Assembly: GCA_028687545.1 (NCBI GenBank) | Contig: JAQTZZ010000007.1 | Coordinates: forward strand, 1 to 64,000 | Reading direction: 5' to 3' | From: Candidatus Wallbacteria bacterium | GTDB taxonomy: Bacteria > Muiribacteriota > JAQTZZ01 | DNA length: 64,000 nt | In this document: in pieces, positions 32,789 through 40,737 of the stretch | Position numbering within the stretch: position 1 is the stretch's first letter | Layout: the number at the start of each line of letters is the position of its first letter | Position numbers and translations under genes: made by a program | Notes under the pieces: generated by a model | Told to the model about the DNA's origin: nothing | Seen by the model: the letters and a program-made list of their open reading frames with translations, nothing else | Database searches by the model: none

Positions 32789-32901
32789 GGCAACCTTTGC
32801 GGGTGCCGGTAATCCAGGCAAACAACGGGAGCGAAAAAGGCAGGTTAAAAACTCCCGTATACGTCTGGGCTACCGAGTACTTCTAGCAAAACCAGGTTGC
32901 C
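32789..32901 (+). ncRNA. Structured RNA candidate with nested stems
   Basis: The outer stem is GGCAACCT (32789-32796) with AGGTTGCC (32894-32901), extended by TTTGC with GCAAA across a small bulge. The next stem inward is CGGTA plus CCAG (32807-32817) with CTGG plus TACCG (32865-32875). The innermost stem is ACGGGAG (32825-32831) with CTCCCGT (32852-32858) and a 20-base A-rich loop. A U-rich stretch (CTTTTATCTAAATTTT) follows the outer stem. The strand is assumed from that and from the downstream + gene. No known class was recognised; riboswitch, small RNA or mobile-element end are all possible. Confidence 0.5.
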
Positions 32902-33191
32902 AACTTTTATCTAAATTTTAGCAGTTAACGCTTTAGTCATTAAACTAGTATAAATTCAAGTATTGAGTTTTAGTAAAACACGCTTTAGCAATGATTATTT
33001 AGCAATAATTGTACCAATCTTATTTTCTGTTTCAAATAATGCATTTCAATGCCTTTAATTAGAAATCCGAACTAAACAGATTCGTTTATTTTTTACCGTA
33101 TAATGCTTCTTAACGGGTAAATATTTCCCGTAAAATGAATTTGCATTTTTACCAAAAGTCTTTCTTTTTTCCATGAAATCCTTCATCTGAT

Positions 33192-33219
33192 ATCTTTCCA
33201 TGTGATAAGATGGAAAGAT
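33192..33219 (+). promoter_or_regulatory. Hairpin sequestering ribosome site and start codon
   Basis: ATCTTTCCAT (33192-33201) pairs perfectly with ATGGAAAGAT (33210-33219) across an 8-base loop. The right arm contains the only ribosome-site-like sequence (GGAAAG) and the first two bases of ATG 33218. A TATAAT at 33099-33104 may be the -10 of this gene, giving a leader of about 110 bases. Confidence 0.55.
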
Positions 33220-34570
33220 GAAAGTGATCCTGATCAATCCTCCCTCTCCCAGCAATGGCGAACATCTCCATGAGTACCGTCAATATCCGCATCTTGGTCT
33301 CGGGTACCTTTGTGGGGCATTGCGTTCCAGGAAGCATGACTGCAAGATCATAGACTCCAAATTCAACGGATTTTCCACAGCCCAGGCGATCCAGGCCTGC
33401 AGAGTTGAAAAGCCGAATCTCGTCGGCATTACTTCTCGAACTTTCGATTTTTCCCGCGGTCTCGTGATAGCCAAAGCTCTCCATGAAGCCGGCATCCCCG
33501 TGATTTTCGGGGGCAGCCATGCCAATGCCATGCCCAGGCAGCTGCTTTCTTATTATCCCTTCCTCGACTTTGTTGCAAGAGGGGAAGCAGAAGAAACTGT
33601 GAGCGATACCTGCGATAAATTATCTTCATCTGAATTCTGCAGGATTCCCAATCTCTTTTACCGCGAGCAGGGAGTTGTTTATCACGGCCCTCTTGTGAAG
33701 GCTTGCAGTGATACAGACAAGCTGCCTCTTCCCGATTACAGCGGATATACCGGCCATTTCAGAAAAATGTTCGTGATGACCTCCCGGGGCTGCCCTTTTT
33801 CCTGCATTTTCTGCGGATCTGTACTTGGCAGGAATCTGCGCAGGAGAACTCCTGAAAATGTCGCAAGCGAAATCGCGACACTGCTCCGTGATTACAGCTT
33901 CGATTATCTGGAATTCGCAGATGAATCCTTCACTTTGGACAGAGAATATACACTGCAGTTGCTGGCTGCCATCAGAAATCAAAATCTTCAGCACAAGTTG
34001 AAATGGGCGGCTTCCACCAGAGCAGATCTGCTGGATCAGGAACTTTTATCTGAGATGAAGGTTTCAGGCTGCTGGCAATTGATCATAGGCGCGGAAAGCG
34101 GTGATCCTGGAATCTTAGAGGAATGGAAAAAAGGGATAACCAGAAATCAGATTCTGTCTGCGGCGAAAATGGTGAAACAGGCTGGAATTTCTCTTGACCT
34201 CAATTTCATTCTTGGAGCTCCAAACGAAGATCTCTACTCTATTTTGAAAACAATGACCCTGATCGGCAAAACCAATCCGGAGATGGCATCAATTTCCATC
34301 GGTACTCCTTATCCTGGTACTGTTTATAATGTTCTCGCGGCCATGAATTACGGAGGTCTAAGACTGATCACCCGCAGATTTTCGGATTACAACAATCAGC
34401 TTGGTAATGCTCTGGAACTTGATAATTTATCCCGCCGCACTCTGGAACTGTTTCAACTCAGCTCTTATCTTTATCTTTATCTGCGCAATCACAGATTCAG
34501 GGACCTGCTCAAATTTCTATTTGAATTCAGAAAAGAAGGCTGGTATTTCCTCAAGAAATTCTTGTCTTGA
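33218..34570 (+). CDS. B12-binding-domain radical SAM protein
   Basis: This encodes 450 residues. The N-terminal cobalamin-binding Rossmann domain (about 1-140) starts MKVILINPPSPSNGE and has LGLGYLCGALR and VIFGGSHANAMP. The radical SAM core follows with the cluster motif SRGCPFSCIFC (Cys192, Cys196, Cys199). It continues with FADESFTLDREY and IGAESGDPGILEEWKKG. Such proteins methylate or rearrange unactivated carbons, e.g. in lipid, bacteriochlorophyll or hopanoid biosynthesis. The substrate here is unknown. Its neighbour upstream is a radical-SAM pseudoenzyme with a SPASM-like tail, so the two may cooperate. Translation may be gated by the hairpin over its start. Confidence 0.85.
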   Translation: MKVILINPPSPSNGEHLHEYRQYPHLGLGYLCGALRSRKHDCKIIDSKFNGFSTAQAIQACRVEKPNLVGITSRTFDFSRGLVIAKALHEAGIPVIFGGSHANAMPRQLLSYYPFLDFVARGEAEETVSDTCDKLSSSEFCRIPNLFYREQGVVYHGPLVKACSDTDKLPLPDYSGYTGHFRKMFVMTSRGCPFSCIFCGSVLGRNLRRRTPENVASEIATLLRDYSFDYLEFADESFTLDREYTLQLLAAIRNQNLQHKLKWAASTRADLLDQELLSEMKVSGCWQLIIGAESGDPGILEEWKKGITRNQILSAAKMVKQAGISLDLNFILGAPNEDLYSILKTMTLIGKTNPEMASISIGTPYPGTVYNVLAAMNYGGLRLITRRFSDYNNQLGNALELDNLSRRTLELFQLSSYLYLYLRNHRFRDLLKFLFEFRKEGWYFLKKFLS

Positions 34571-36085
34571 TTAAAATATCCTGATCTTGCCTGCGATGTC
34601 CTTGAAGATCGGAAAATAGGTTTCAAAGGACGACGGCTCAGAGCAGAATGTGAATGAAAAAACTTTGTTATCCTTGACAATCCTGATTATCAGGGCTTCT
34701 ATCTCTACTACTCCCATCCTGTATGTCGCCACCATCCAGTGCGAAGGATAACCGAAAATATTATCCTCTCCTCTGCTGTAAACAGTGAATTTCTGAAGCA
34801 TGGCCTGCAGGTTGCGGTTTTCGTTTTTTAGAAATTCAGCCTCTGAAATTCCTGCAGGGATCTCTTCCAGGATCAGATTGAAATATTCCCGGAAAGTATC
34901 ATTATCACCTGCCGGCTGGCTTACTACCATGATCTGTGTTCCCATCACGCCTTGATTGAGTTCCCAGTCAGGTGGATAGCTCACGCTGAAACCCAGGTCA
35001 TAATTTTCATAGTATCCCGAAATCCTGATTTCGTTGCTGTGATTGAAAACCCTGGTCTCCTCAGTCCTGAAAGTGGAAAACGATTTTTCGAATACAGCTC
35101 TGTATTTTCCAAACGCCTTCGGTTCAGAAGCATACGTAGCCAGAACGGCTTTGCCTTCATGCAATAAAAAGAATTGCATCGCCTGTATTTCAAGCTTGCC
35201 CATCAGATATTTCAAAACCATGAATCTGGCTTTTAAACCCCCGGCTGAGATCTCGCCGGAATCAATGATTTCAACATCGCTCAGAAGGTTTCTGATTCCA
35301 GAGTAGGTCCTTTCAGAATAACGTTCCAGTGATACTTCTCCCGTGGTTTCGCAGTTGAGATTCATGTTTTCCTGTAAAGCATCCATAGCTCCGTCCGGAG
35401 GAGCCACTGCCGAAAAAATGAAGCCCATGAACTTGGGAGGTCTAGCCCAGCCTGTCGGGGGTTCGAGCGAAAATCCATATCTGTAATTGTAATATCGTCC
35501 GTCTCTGTAAGCGTCCACTTCCATGCTCCCGCTTCTGCCGGATTCCTGGACCCTGGTGAACTTGAAAGTCAAAAAAATCCGGCGGAAAAGAGGCAGAGCC
35601 CGGGCAAACCGCCATTCCTCGGCAGTGGCAGTGACTACATACGCTCTCCTGTCTCTGAGCGTGATCCAGGTATTCACTTCCAGGGTCAGGGAACCGAGAT
35701 TGTACATGAACAGCATGCAGACACCAGTCTGATCAGAGATTTTGATCTCCTGCGTTGACAGCAGCCTGTATCCGGTAAACTGTCTGATTTCAGATTCGGA
35801 ATCAGTCAGATATTCATTGAGTGTCATTCCCACAGGCACCCTCTCTGTGCGGACGCTGAATTTGCGGGGCATCGACTCCAGTGTGTCTTCCTTTGGAGCC
35901 AGCACCTGAAACGCGGAACCCGGCTGTTCAGTATGGGAGAGCCAGTCTGGAGGAGTTTTCAGCGAAAAATCCATCCCTGGTGGCGTGTTTTCAATCCAAC
36001 CGGATTCAAGCTCGCCTGTCTGTGCAGCATAAAGACCGGATCTTGACACCAGAAGCATTATCAAGAAAAAGATTGTTTTTATCAT
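34571..36085 (-). CDS. Secreted protein with three PsbP/DcrB-like repeats
   Basis: This encodes 504 residues from ATG 36085 (AAGGGG upstream; the long N-terminal extension of the frame has no signal). A signal peptide is at residues 1-20. Three similar domains of about 140-150 residues follow. They begin FSLKTPPDWLSHTEQPG, YGFSLEPPTGWARPPKF and LGFSVSYPPDWELNQG, each ending in a phenylalanine-rich strand (IFLTFKF, SFSTFRTEE, IAGKIRIF). The pattern of GFSLxxPxxW with a later helix is that of PsbP/DcrB-like beta-alpha domains. It is periplasmic with unknown function. It converges with the radical SAM gene (adjacent stops) and diverges from the alr operon. Confidence 0.65.
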   Translation of the reverse strand: MIKTIFFLIMLLVSRSGLYAAQTGELESGWIENTPPGMDFSLKTPPDWLSHTEQPGSAFQVLAPKEDTLESMPRKFSVRTERVPVGMTLNEYLTDSESEIRQFTGYRLLSTQEIKISDQTGVCMLFMYNLGSLTLEVNTWITLRDRRAYVVTATAEEWRFARALPLFRRIFLTFKFTRVQESGRSGSMEVDAYRDGRYYNYRYGFSLEPPTGWARPPKFMGFIFSAVAPPDGAMDALQENMNLNCETTGEVSLERYSERTYSGIRNLLSDVEIIDSGEISAGGLKARFMVLKYLMGKLEIQAMQFFLLHEGKAVLATYASEPKAFGKYRAVFEKSFSTFRTEETRVFNHSNEIRISGYYENYDLGFSVSYPPDWELNQGVMGTQIMVVSQPAGDNDTFREYFNLILEEIPAGISEAEFLKNENRNLQAMLQKFTVYSRGEDNIFGYPSHWMVATYRMGVVEIEALIIRIVKDNKVFSFTFCSEPSSFETYFPIFKDIAGKIRIF

Positions 36086-36134
36086 GTCTGCCCCTTTTAT
36101 CATCATACACTCAGAATAGTAAAATTTCCAAATT

Positions 36135-36163
36135 TTGACAAACACCTTTTCCCCTGTTAAAAT
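36135..36163 (+). promoter_or_regulatory. Near-consensus sigma-70 promoter of the DUF1858-alr-AsmA operon
   Basis: TTGACA (36135-36140), exactly 17 bases, then TAAAAT (36158-36163). ATG 36191 is 28 bases further on, with an AGGAGG ribosome site in between. Confidence 0.8.
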
Positions 36164-36190
36164 CCACCCATCTGCAGCAGGAGGAAAACC

Positions 36191-36391
36191 ATGATCAACA
36201 AAGACATGACTATAACAAGCATTCTCGAGAAATATCCTGAAGCCATCGCCTTCTTTTCCCAGCACAACCTGGGGTGCATCGGCTGTTTCGCTGCGACTTT
36301 CGAGAGTCTCAAGGACGGACTGGTTGCGCATGGCTTCGAGGTGGACACTTTCGTAGACGATTTGAACACATTTCTCAAACTTTCAAAATGA
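36191..36391 (+). CDS. DUF1858-domain protein
   Basis: This encodes 66 residues. KDMTITSILEKYPEAIAFF and HNLGCIGCFAATFESLKDG match the DUF1858 family, with its CxxC pair (Cys29, Cys32). These small proteins are usually linked to hybrid-cluster/hydroxylamine reductase or redox contexts and probably have a disulfide-active role. Here it starts an operon and its stop overlaps the alr start (ATGA), so translation is coupled. The link to alanine racemase is unexplained. Confidence 0.85.
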   Translation: MINKDMTITSILEKYPEAIAFFSQHNLGCIGCFAATFESLKDGLVAHGFEVDTFVDDLNTFLKLSK

Positions 36392-37527
36392 TTCAGCTCA
36401 CCAGAGCCTATATCCATGTAAACCGCTTCCGCCAGAATCTCGAGGCCATCAAGAAGAAAATCGGCCCGCACTGCCGGATCTGTGTGGCTCTGAAGGCTAA
36501 TGCCTACGGACATGGCGCAGTTCCACTTGCCCATGAAGCACAGAAATCGGGAATTGTGGATTACATCGGAGTGGCGACAATCCCTGAAGGGATTGAGCTC
36601 AGGGAAGCAGGGATCCATCTGCCGATCATGAAGTTCAGCCCCTGCCTGCCTGAGGAGATTTTAGTGGCCCTGCAGCATGACCTTGAGATTTCAGTAGCTG
36701 ATACTTCGCTGGCTGTTGATATCGACAGGCAGGCCAAACTTCTCGGAAAAACAGCTAAGATTCAAATCAAGCTTGATACCGGGATGGGGCGCATCGGCTT
36801 CCACAGCAGCAGATGTGTTCAGGAAATCCAAGGAATCGCAAACTTGAAGAATTTGCAGATCGCAGGGATCATGACTCACTTCCCGGTTTCCGATGTCAAA
36901 GATAAGACATTTACTTTGGAACAACTTGAAATTTTCCATTCGATCTGTGAAAAACTATCCGAATCCGGGCTTTCCATCAAATTGCGGCACACTGCGAACA
37001 GCGGTGCGATCCTTGATCTTCCGGAGACCTATCTGGAGATGGTGAGACCAGGCATCATGCTTTACGGATATCCGCCTTCCGGAGAAGTCAGCGGATCAGT
37101 GCCGATTGAACCTGTAATGACGCTGGTCACCAGGATCAGTTTCATCAAGCGCTGCTATCCCGGCGAAACCATCAGTTATGGGCGCACACACCAGATAGAG
37201 CGTGAGACCTGCGTAGCCACTCTGCCGGCCGGTTATGCGGATGGCTACAACCGTCATCTTTCGGGCAAAGGGAAGGTGATCATCAGGGACAGATTCTACC
37301 CGCAGATCGGCAGGGTCTGCATGGACCAGATCATGGTGGACATCGGACCTGATCCTGATTTTTCAACCGGAGAACCGGTGATTTTGATGGGAAAAAGCAG
37401 AACCCTGCGTTTCGACGCCTTTGAGTGGGCAAAAATCGCGGGAACCATCAGCTATGAAATCACCTGTAATATTAATCAAAGAGTAGCGAGGGTTTTTCTT
37501 TATGAAGAAACTTCTGATCTTTCTTAG
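36388..37527 (+). CDS. alr: Alanine racemase
   Basis: This encodes 379 residues from ATG 36388, which overlaps the DUF1858 stop (the frame extends 38 codons upstream inside that gene and is not used). The PLP lysine lies in VALKANAYGHG (Lys36). KLDTGMGRIGF, HTANSGAIL, MVRPGIMLYGYPP, the second catalytic Tyr in GETISYGRT (about 262) and IGRVCMDQIMVDIG are intact. It supplies D-alanine for peptidoglycan. The length is typical. Its last 26 bases overlap the AsmA-like gene. Confidence 0.95.
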   Translation: MIQLTRAYIHVNRFRQNLEAIKKKIGPHCRICVALKANAYGHGAVPLAHEAQKSGIVDYIGVATIPEGIELREAGIHLPIMKFSPCLPEEILVALQHDLEISVADTSLAVDIDRQAKLLGKTAKIQIKLDTGMGRIGFHSSRCVQEIQGIANLKNLQIAGIMTHFPVSDVKDKTFTLEQLEIFHSICEKLSESGLSIKLRHTANSGAILDLPETYLEMVRPGIMLYGYPPSGEVSGSVPIEPVMTLVTRISFIKRCYPGETISYGRTHQIERETCVATLPAGYADGYNRHLSGKGKVIIRDRFYPQIGRVCMDQIMVDIGPDPDFSTGEPVILMGKSRTLRFDAFEWAKIAGTISYEITCNINQRVARVFLYEETSDLS

Positions 37528-40500
37528 CGTGATCGCCGTTGTTTTCTGTCTTGTCCTGGCTGGAGCTTATTACCTTGTCCCCAAGGATAAGATCAAGGAA
37601 ATGGCAATCGCCAGGATTTCTGAGCAGTTGAAACGCAACATCACGATTGAAAGCCTTGATATCACACCTTTCCCGCTCTCCGTCAATCTGGCAGGAGTTA
37701 AAGTAGGTGAAAAGGGTGACAGCGAAAATTTCATCTCCTGTCAGAGCCTTTCTTTGAAGCTTTCTATTTCAGCTCTGATCCAGAAGAAAATCCAGGTGAC
37801 TGAACTTTTGTTTCAGAATCCGGATATCAGGCTGAAAAAGCTGCAGGATGGGAAATACAACTTTTCCGATCTGCTTGGCGAACTGCCTCATCAGCAGCTG
37901 GCGCTCTGCTCGCTGACAGCTTCAGCCGGTGATTTTTCACTGAATTTCAGCGACATCCGGATCCGCAAGGGCAGAGTCACTTATCAGGACTCCGGCCTCG
38001 GAGTGTATCTCACCCAGTCGGCGCTGACCCTCGAAAACATCAACTCCAGCCTGTCCCTTGTCGACAACAAACTGAAAGCTGACGGCAACCTGGATGTTTT
38101 CAAAAATCAAGTTTCCTTCAATCTGAACACGGATATGTCATCAAAGGACAGCTCTCTCAAGCTGAGCAGTAAAAAAATCGACCTGGGCAAACTGCCGGTA
38201 AAAAAAGCAATGCAGCTAGCAGCAAATGGAAATACCGGCTTTGATCTCGCTGCAGCCAATCTGGCAGAACCCGAAAAACTCACTCTGCAGGGAAGCATCA
38301 GCCTGGACAATGCCTCTTTCAGAATCCCTGATTACGGCGTACAACTGGAAAACATCAGCGGACAGGTCAAACTTGACAGTAAGAACATCTCCACTCCCGG
38401 CTTGACTGCACAGATTTTCGGCAACAAGCTTAAGCTGTCAGGGAACATTTCCGACTATCAGGGAAAAGGAGAGTTAAACTTCAATCTCGATGCTGATAAT
38501 TTCAATATCACGAATGATATCATGAGGATGGTAAAAATATTTGCAGATCTAAATAAATCCGACATCATGGAAACTCTCGGATCAGATTTCAAACTCTCTG
38601 GAGCAGTTTCCCTCAAAACCGACCTCAAGGGAATGCTCAAGAATGAAAAAGGCTCCTTTGAAATCAGCATCAATTCTTTGGATATGAACGATTCTACCCT
38701 GAGAATATCGGTCCCGAAGTTCTATCCACAGCAGCTTAGCATCGCAGCAAAGTGCAGGATAGAGAAAAATGCCTGCAACATTTCCAGTCTGAAGCTGGAA
38801 ACCCCTGACGGCAATCTGGATGTATCCGGTACTGTCACCAATTTTTCCAAGCCTGTGCTGAACCTGAAAATCAAGAGCTCCCAACTGGTGATGGAAAAGC
38901 TCAGTTCTTTCATTCCCAAGGGATACAAGCCGATCCTCGATCAATATAAACCTGCTGGCAAAGTGACCCTTGATTTCGAGGTCAAAGGCAGCCTCCCTCC
39001 CGCAGGCGCTAAAACCGGTGCGCTTAAACTGCCGGATTATTCAGGGACTGTCGCTGTCAGGGATTTCTCTTTCATACCCCCGAATTTTAAGAACAGACTT
39101 GAAATACCCAAGACAGACATAGTTGTCAGCGGCCGGGGAGTTAAAATCCCTCAGACAACAGTAAAGCTTTTGAATAGTACGGCTACTGTTTCCGGAGACA
39201 TCACGGATTTCAGAATCCTCAATTTCATTTTCCAGATTCCAGGCTACAATCTGGCGGAACTCCCGCAGAATTTCGCATTCGGCGGTCTGAACTTCACCGG
39301 TGAAGCCAATGCAACAGGGAGTCTCAAGGGTGACATCCTCGACTTTCTGATCAATGCAGACCTTAAATCCGATTCCTTGGGAATCATCTATCCCAAGGCA
39401 CCCGGCGAGAATCTGCTGTGTCCGATTTCTGAGCTATCCGCCAAATGCTCCTTTGCCTATAAAACATGGCTGCTGCATATCAGGGACTTGAAATTCAATA
39501 CATTCAAGGGTACTTCAGTGGGCGAGGGTACAGTTGAAGTCAATAAAACCCCGATTGGATACGATTTCAGGGTCAGCCTGAAAGATGCTGATGTCAACGA
39601 TTTTCTCTCCCTTAATACTCCGCTCCGGAACAACATCCTGGGCACGGTGAGTGTCGATAACAGCAGAATTTCCGGCAGCGGCTCCGATATCAAGACCGTC
39701 ACAGGCAAGATGGATTACCAGGTCAGCAAAGGAACTATCCAGTCCCTGCCGGTTCTGGTCAAGCTGTCCCAGATGCTAAGCAAATATTTCAAGGCCGATT
39801 TTCTGGAAAAAATCACGACTTCCGAGTTCGCGGGGAACGTTGCAATCGCTAATGGCATACTTTCCAGCCAGAACAGCAGAATCGACTCCGACATGCTCGC
39901 GATCACTACTCATGGAAACATGGACCTGGCCTGGAACATGAACGCAGAGGCAGAAATTACTTTCAAGCAGAAACTGATTGAACAGATGAAACTTACCGAT
40001 AAACTCGGCTCAAAAGACTTTACATTTCCCTTCAGCATCAAGGGAACGCTGACTGCGCCCGACCTTAATCTGGCGGAAAACCTGATCAATATCAGCAAAA
40101 AAGTGGCGATCAACGCAGCTGTGGAAACAGGGAAAAAGAAACTGCTGGATCTGCTCCTGAAAAAAAACAAGAAAGAGGAACCTCAGCCAACTGCTCCAAC
40201 GACCCCGACCACTACTCCATCCCAGCCTGAACCCACCACTGCCCCGGCCCCAGCTCAGACGGCTACTCCTCAAGGTACGCCTGCTCCTCAAAATACAGTT
40301 CCGCAGCAGACCTCTACCGCAGCACAACCTCAGGTCCCTGTGCCTGCAGCAACTGCGGAAACTGTTTCAGCTCCTGCTCAGCCAGCTGAAACCGTCAGAC
40401 CAGTCGAACAGCCGAAAAATGAGCCGCCCGCTCCTGCTGTTCCACAGCCTCAGCCTGTGAATACTGTTCAATCCCCGGAAGTTCCTGCAGCTCCTGCGGT

Positions 40501-40651
40501 TCCTTCTGCCACCAGTGAGATCCTGCTTGGAACTGTGGAAACAACCGTTGAGACAACCACAGAAACAACGATTGAAACTTCTGCTCAGGCGGATGCTGCA
40601 GCCACGGCAGAAATCAAATCATCCGGGGAAGTGAAATCAGGGACACTTTAG
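37502..40651 (+). CDS. AsmA-family envelope protein with Pro/Thr/Ala-rich tail
   Basis: This encodes 1049 residues. An N-terminal membrane helix (3-24) anchors a very long beta-strand-rich chain. KRNITIESLDITPFPLSVNL is the AsmA/DUF748 opening, followed by recurring strands such as FNLNTDMSSKDSSLKLSSK. The end of the AsmA_2-like region is about residue 885. The last about 150 residues are Pro, Thr, Ala, Gln and Val rich, probably disordered, and unusual for this family. AsmA proteins bridge inner and outer membranes and carry phospholipid. The gene starts inside alr, so it is the third gene of this cell-envelope operon. Confidence 0.75.
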   Translation: MKKLLIFLSVIAVVFCLVLAGAYYLVPKDKIKEMAIARISEQLKRNITIESLDITPFPLSVNLAGVKVGEKGDSENFISCQSLSLKLSISALIQKKIQVTELLFQNPDIRLKKLQDGKYNFSDLLGELPHQQLALCSLTASAGDFSLNFSDIRIRKGRVTYQDSGLGVYLTQSALTLENINSSLSLVDNKLKADGNLDVFKNQVSFNLNTDMSSKDSSLKLSSKKIDLGKLPVKKAMQLAANGNTGFDLAAANLAEPEKLTLQGSISLDNASFRIPDYGVQLENISGQVKLDSKNISTPGLTAQIFGNKLKLSGNISDYQGKGELNFNLDADNFNITNDIMRMVKIFADLNKSDIMETLGSDFKLSGAVSLKTDLKGMLKNEKGSFEISINSLDMNDSTLRISVPKFYPQQLSIAAKCRIEKNACNISSLKLETPDGNLDVSGTVTNFSKPVLNLKIKSSQLVMEKLSSFIPKGYKPILDQYKPAGKVTLDFEVKGSLPPAGAKTGALKLPDYSGTVAVRDFSFIPPNFKNRLEIPKTDIVVSGRGVKIPQTTVKLLNSTATVSGDITDFRILNFIFQIPGYNLAELPQNFAFGGLNFTGEANATGSLKGDILDFLINADLKSDSLGIIYPKAPGENLLCPISELSAKCSFAYKTWLLHIRDLKFNTFKGTSVGEGTVEVNKTPIGYDFRVSLKDADVNDFLSLNTPLRNNILGTVSVDNSRISGSGSDIKTVTGKMDYQVSKGTIQSLPVLVKLSQMLSKYFKADFLEKITTSEFAGNVAIANGILSSQNSRIDSDMLAITTHGNMDLAWNMNAEAEITFKQKLIEQMKLTDKLGSKDFTFPFSIKGTLTAPDLNLAENLINISKKVAINAAVETGKKKLLDLLLKKNKKEEPQPTAPTTPTTTPSQPEPTTAPAPAQTATPQGTPAPQNTVPQQTSTAAQPQVPVPAATAETVSAPAQPAETVRPVEQPKNEPPAPAVPQPQPVNTVQSPEVPAAPAVPSATSEILLGTVETTVETTTETTIETSAQADAAATAEIKSSGEVKSGTL

Positions 40652-40689
40652 TACAGATGATATCTGTTACTGCCTGTTCATGAATTGAA

Positions 40690-40724
40690 GTTTGTCTGTT
40701 GGTAAGTTAGTAAGTTGTTATGTA
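40690..40724. repeat. Degenerate octamer repeat, inverted relative to 29966-30005
   Basis: TTTGTCTGTTGGTAAGTTAG continues as TAAGTTGTTATG. On the minus strand this reads as octamers CATAACAA, CTTACTAA, CTTACCAA and CAGACAAA, close to the CATACNAA units elsewhere. It lies between two convergent genes. Confidence 0.5.
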
Positions 40725-40737
40725 GGAAAAATTCATT

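Noticed and set aside
32700-32905. Cyclic-di-GMP, tmRNA, 4.5S RNA or integron attC identity for the hairpin cluster
   Set aside because: The diagnostic core sequences of these classes are not present. Only stem complementarity can be claimed.
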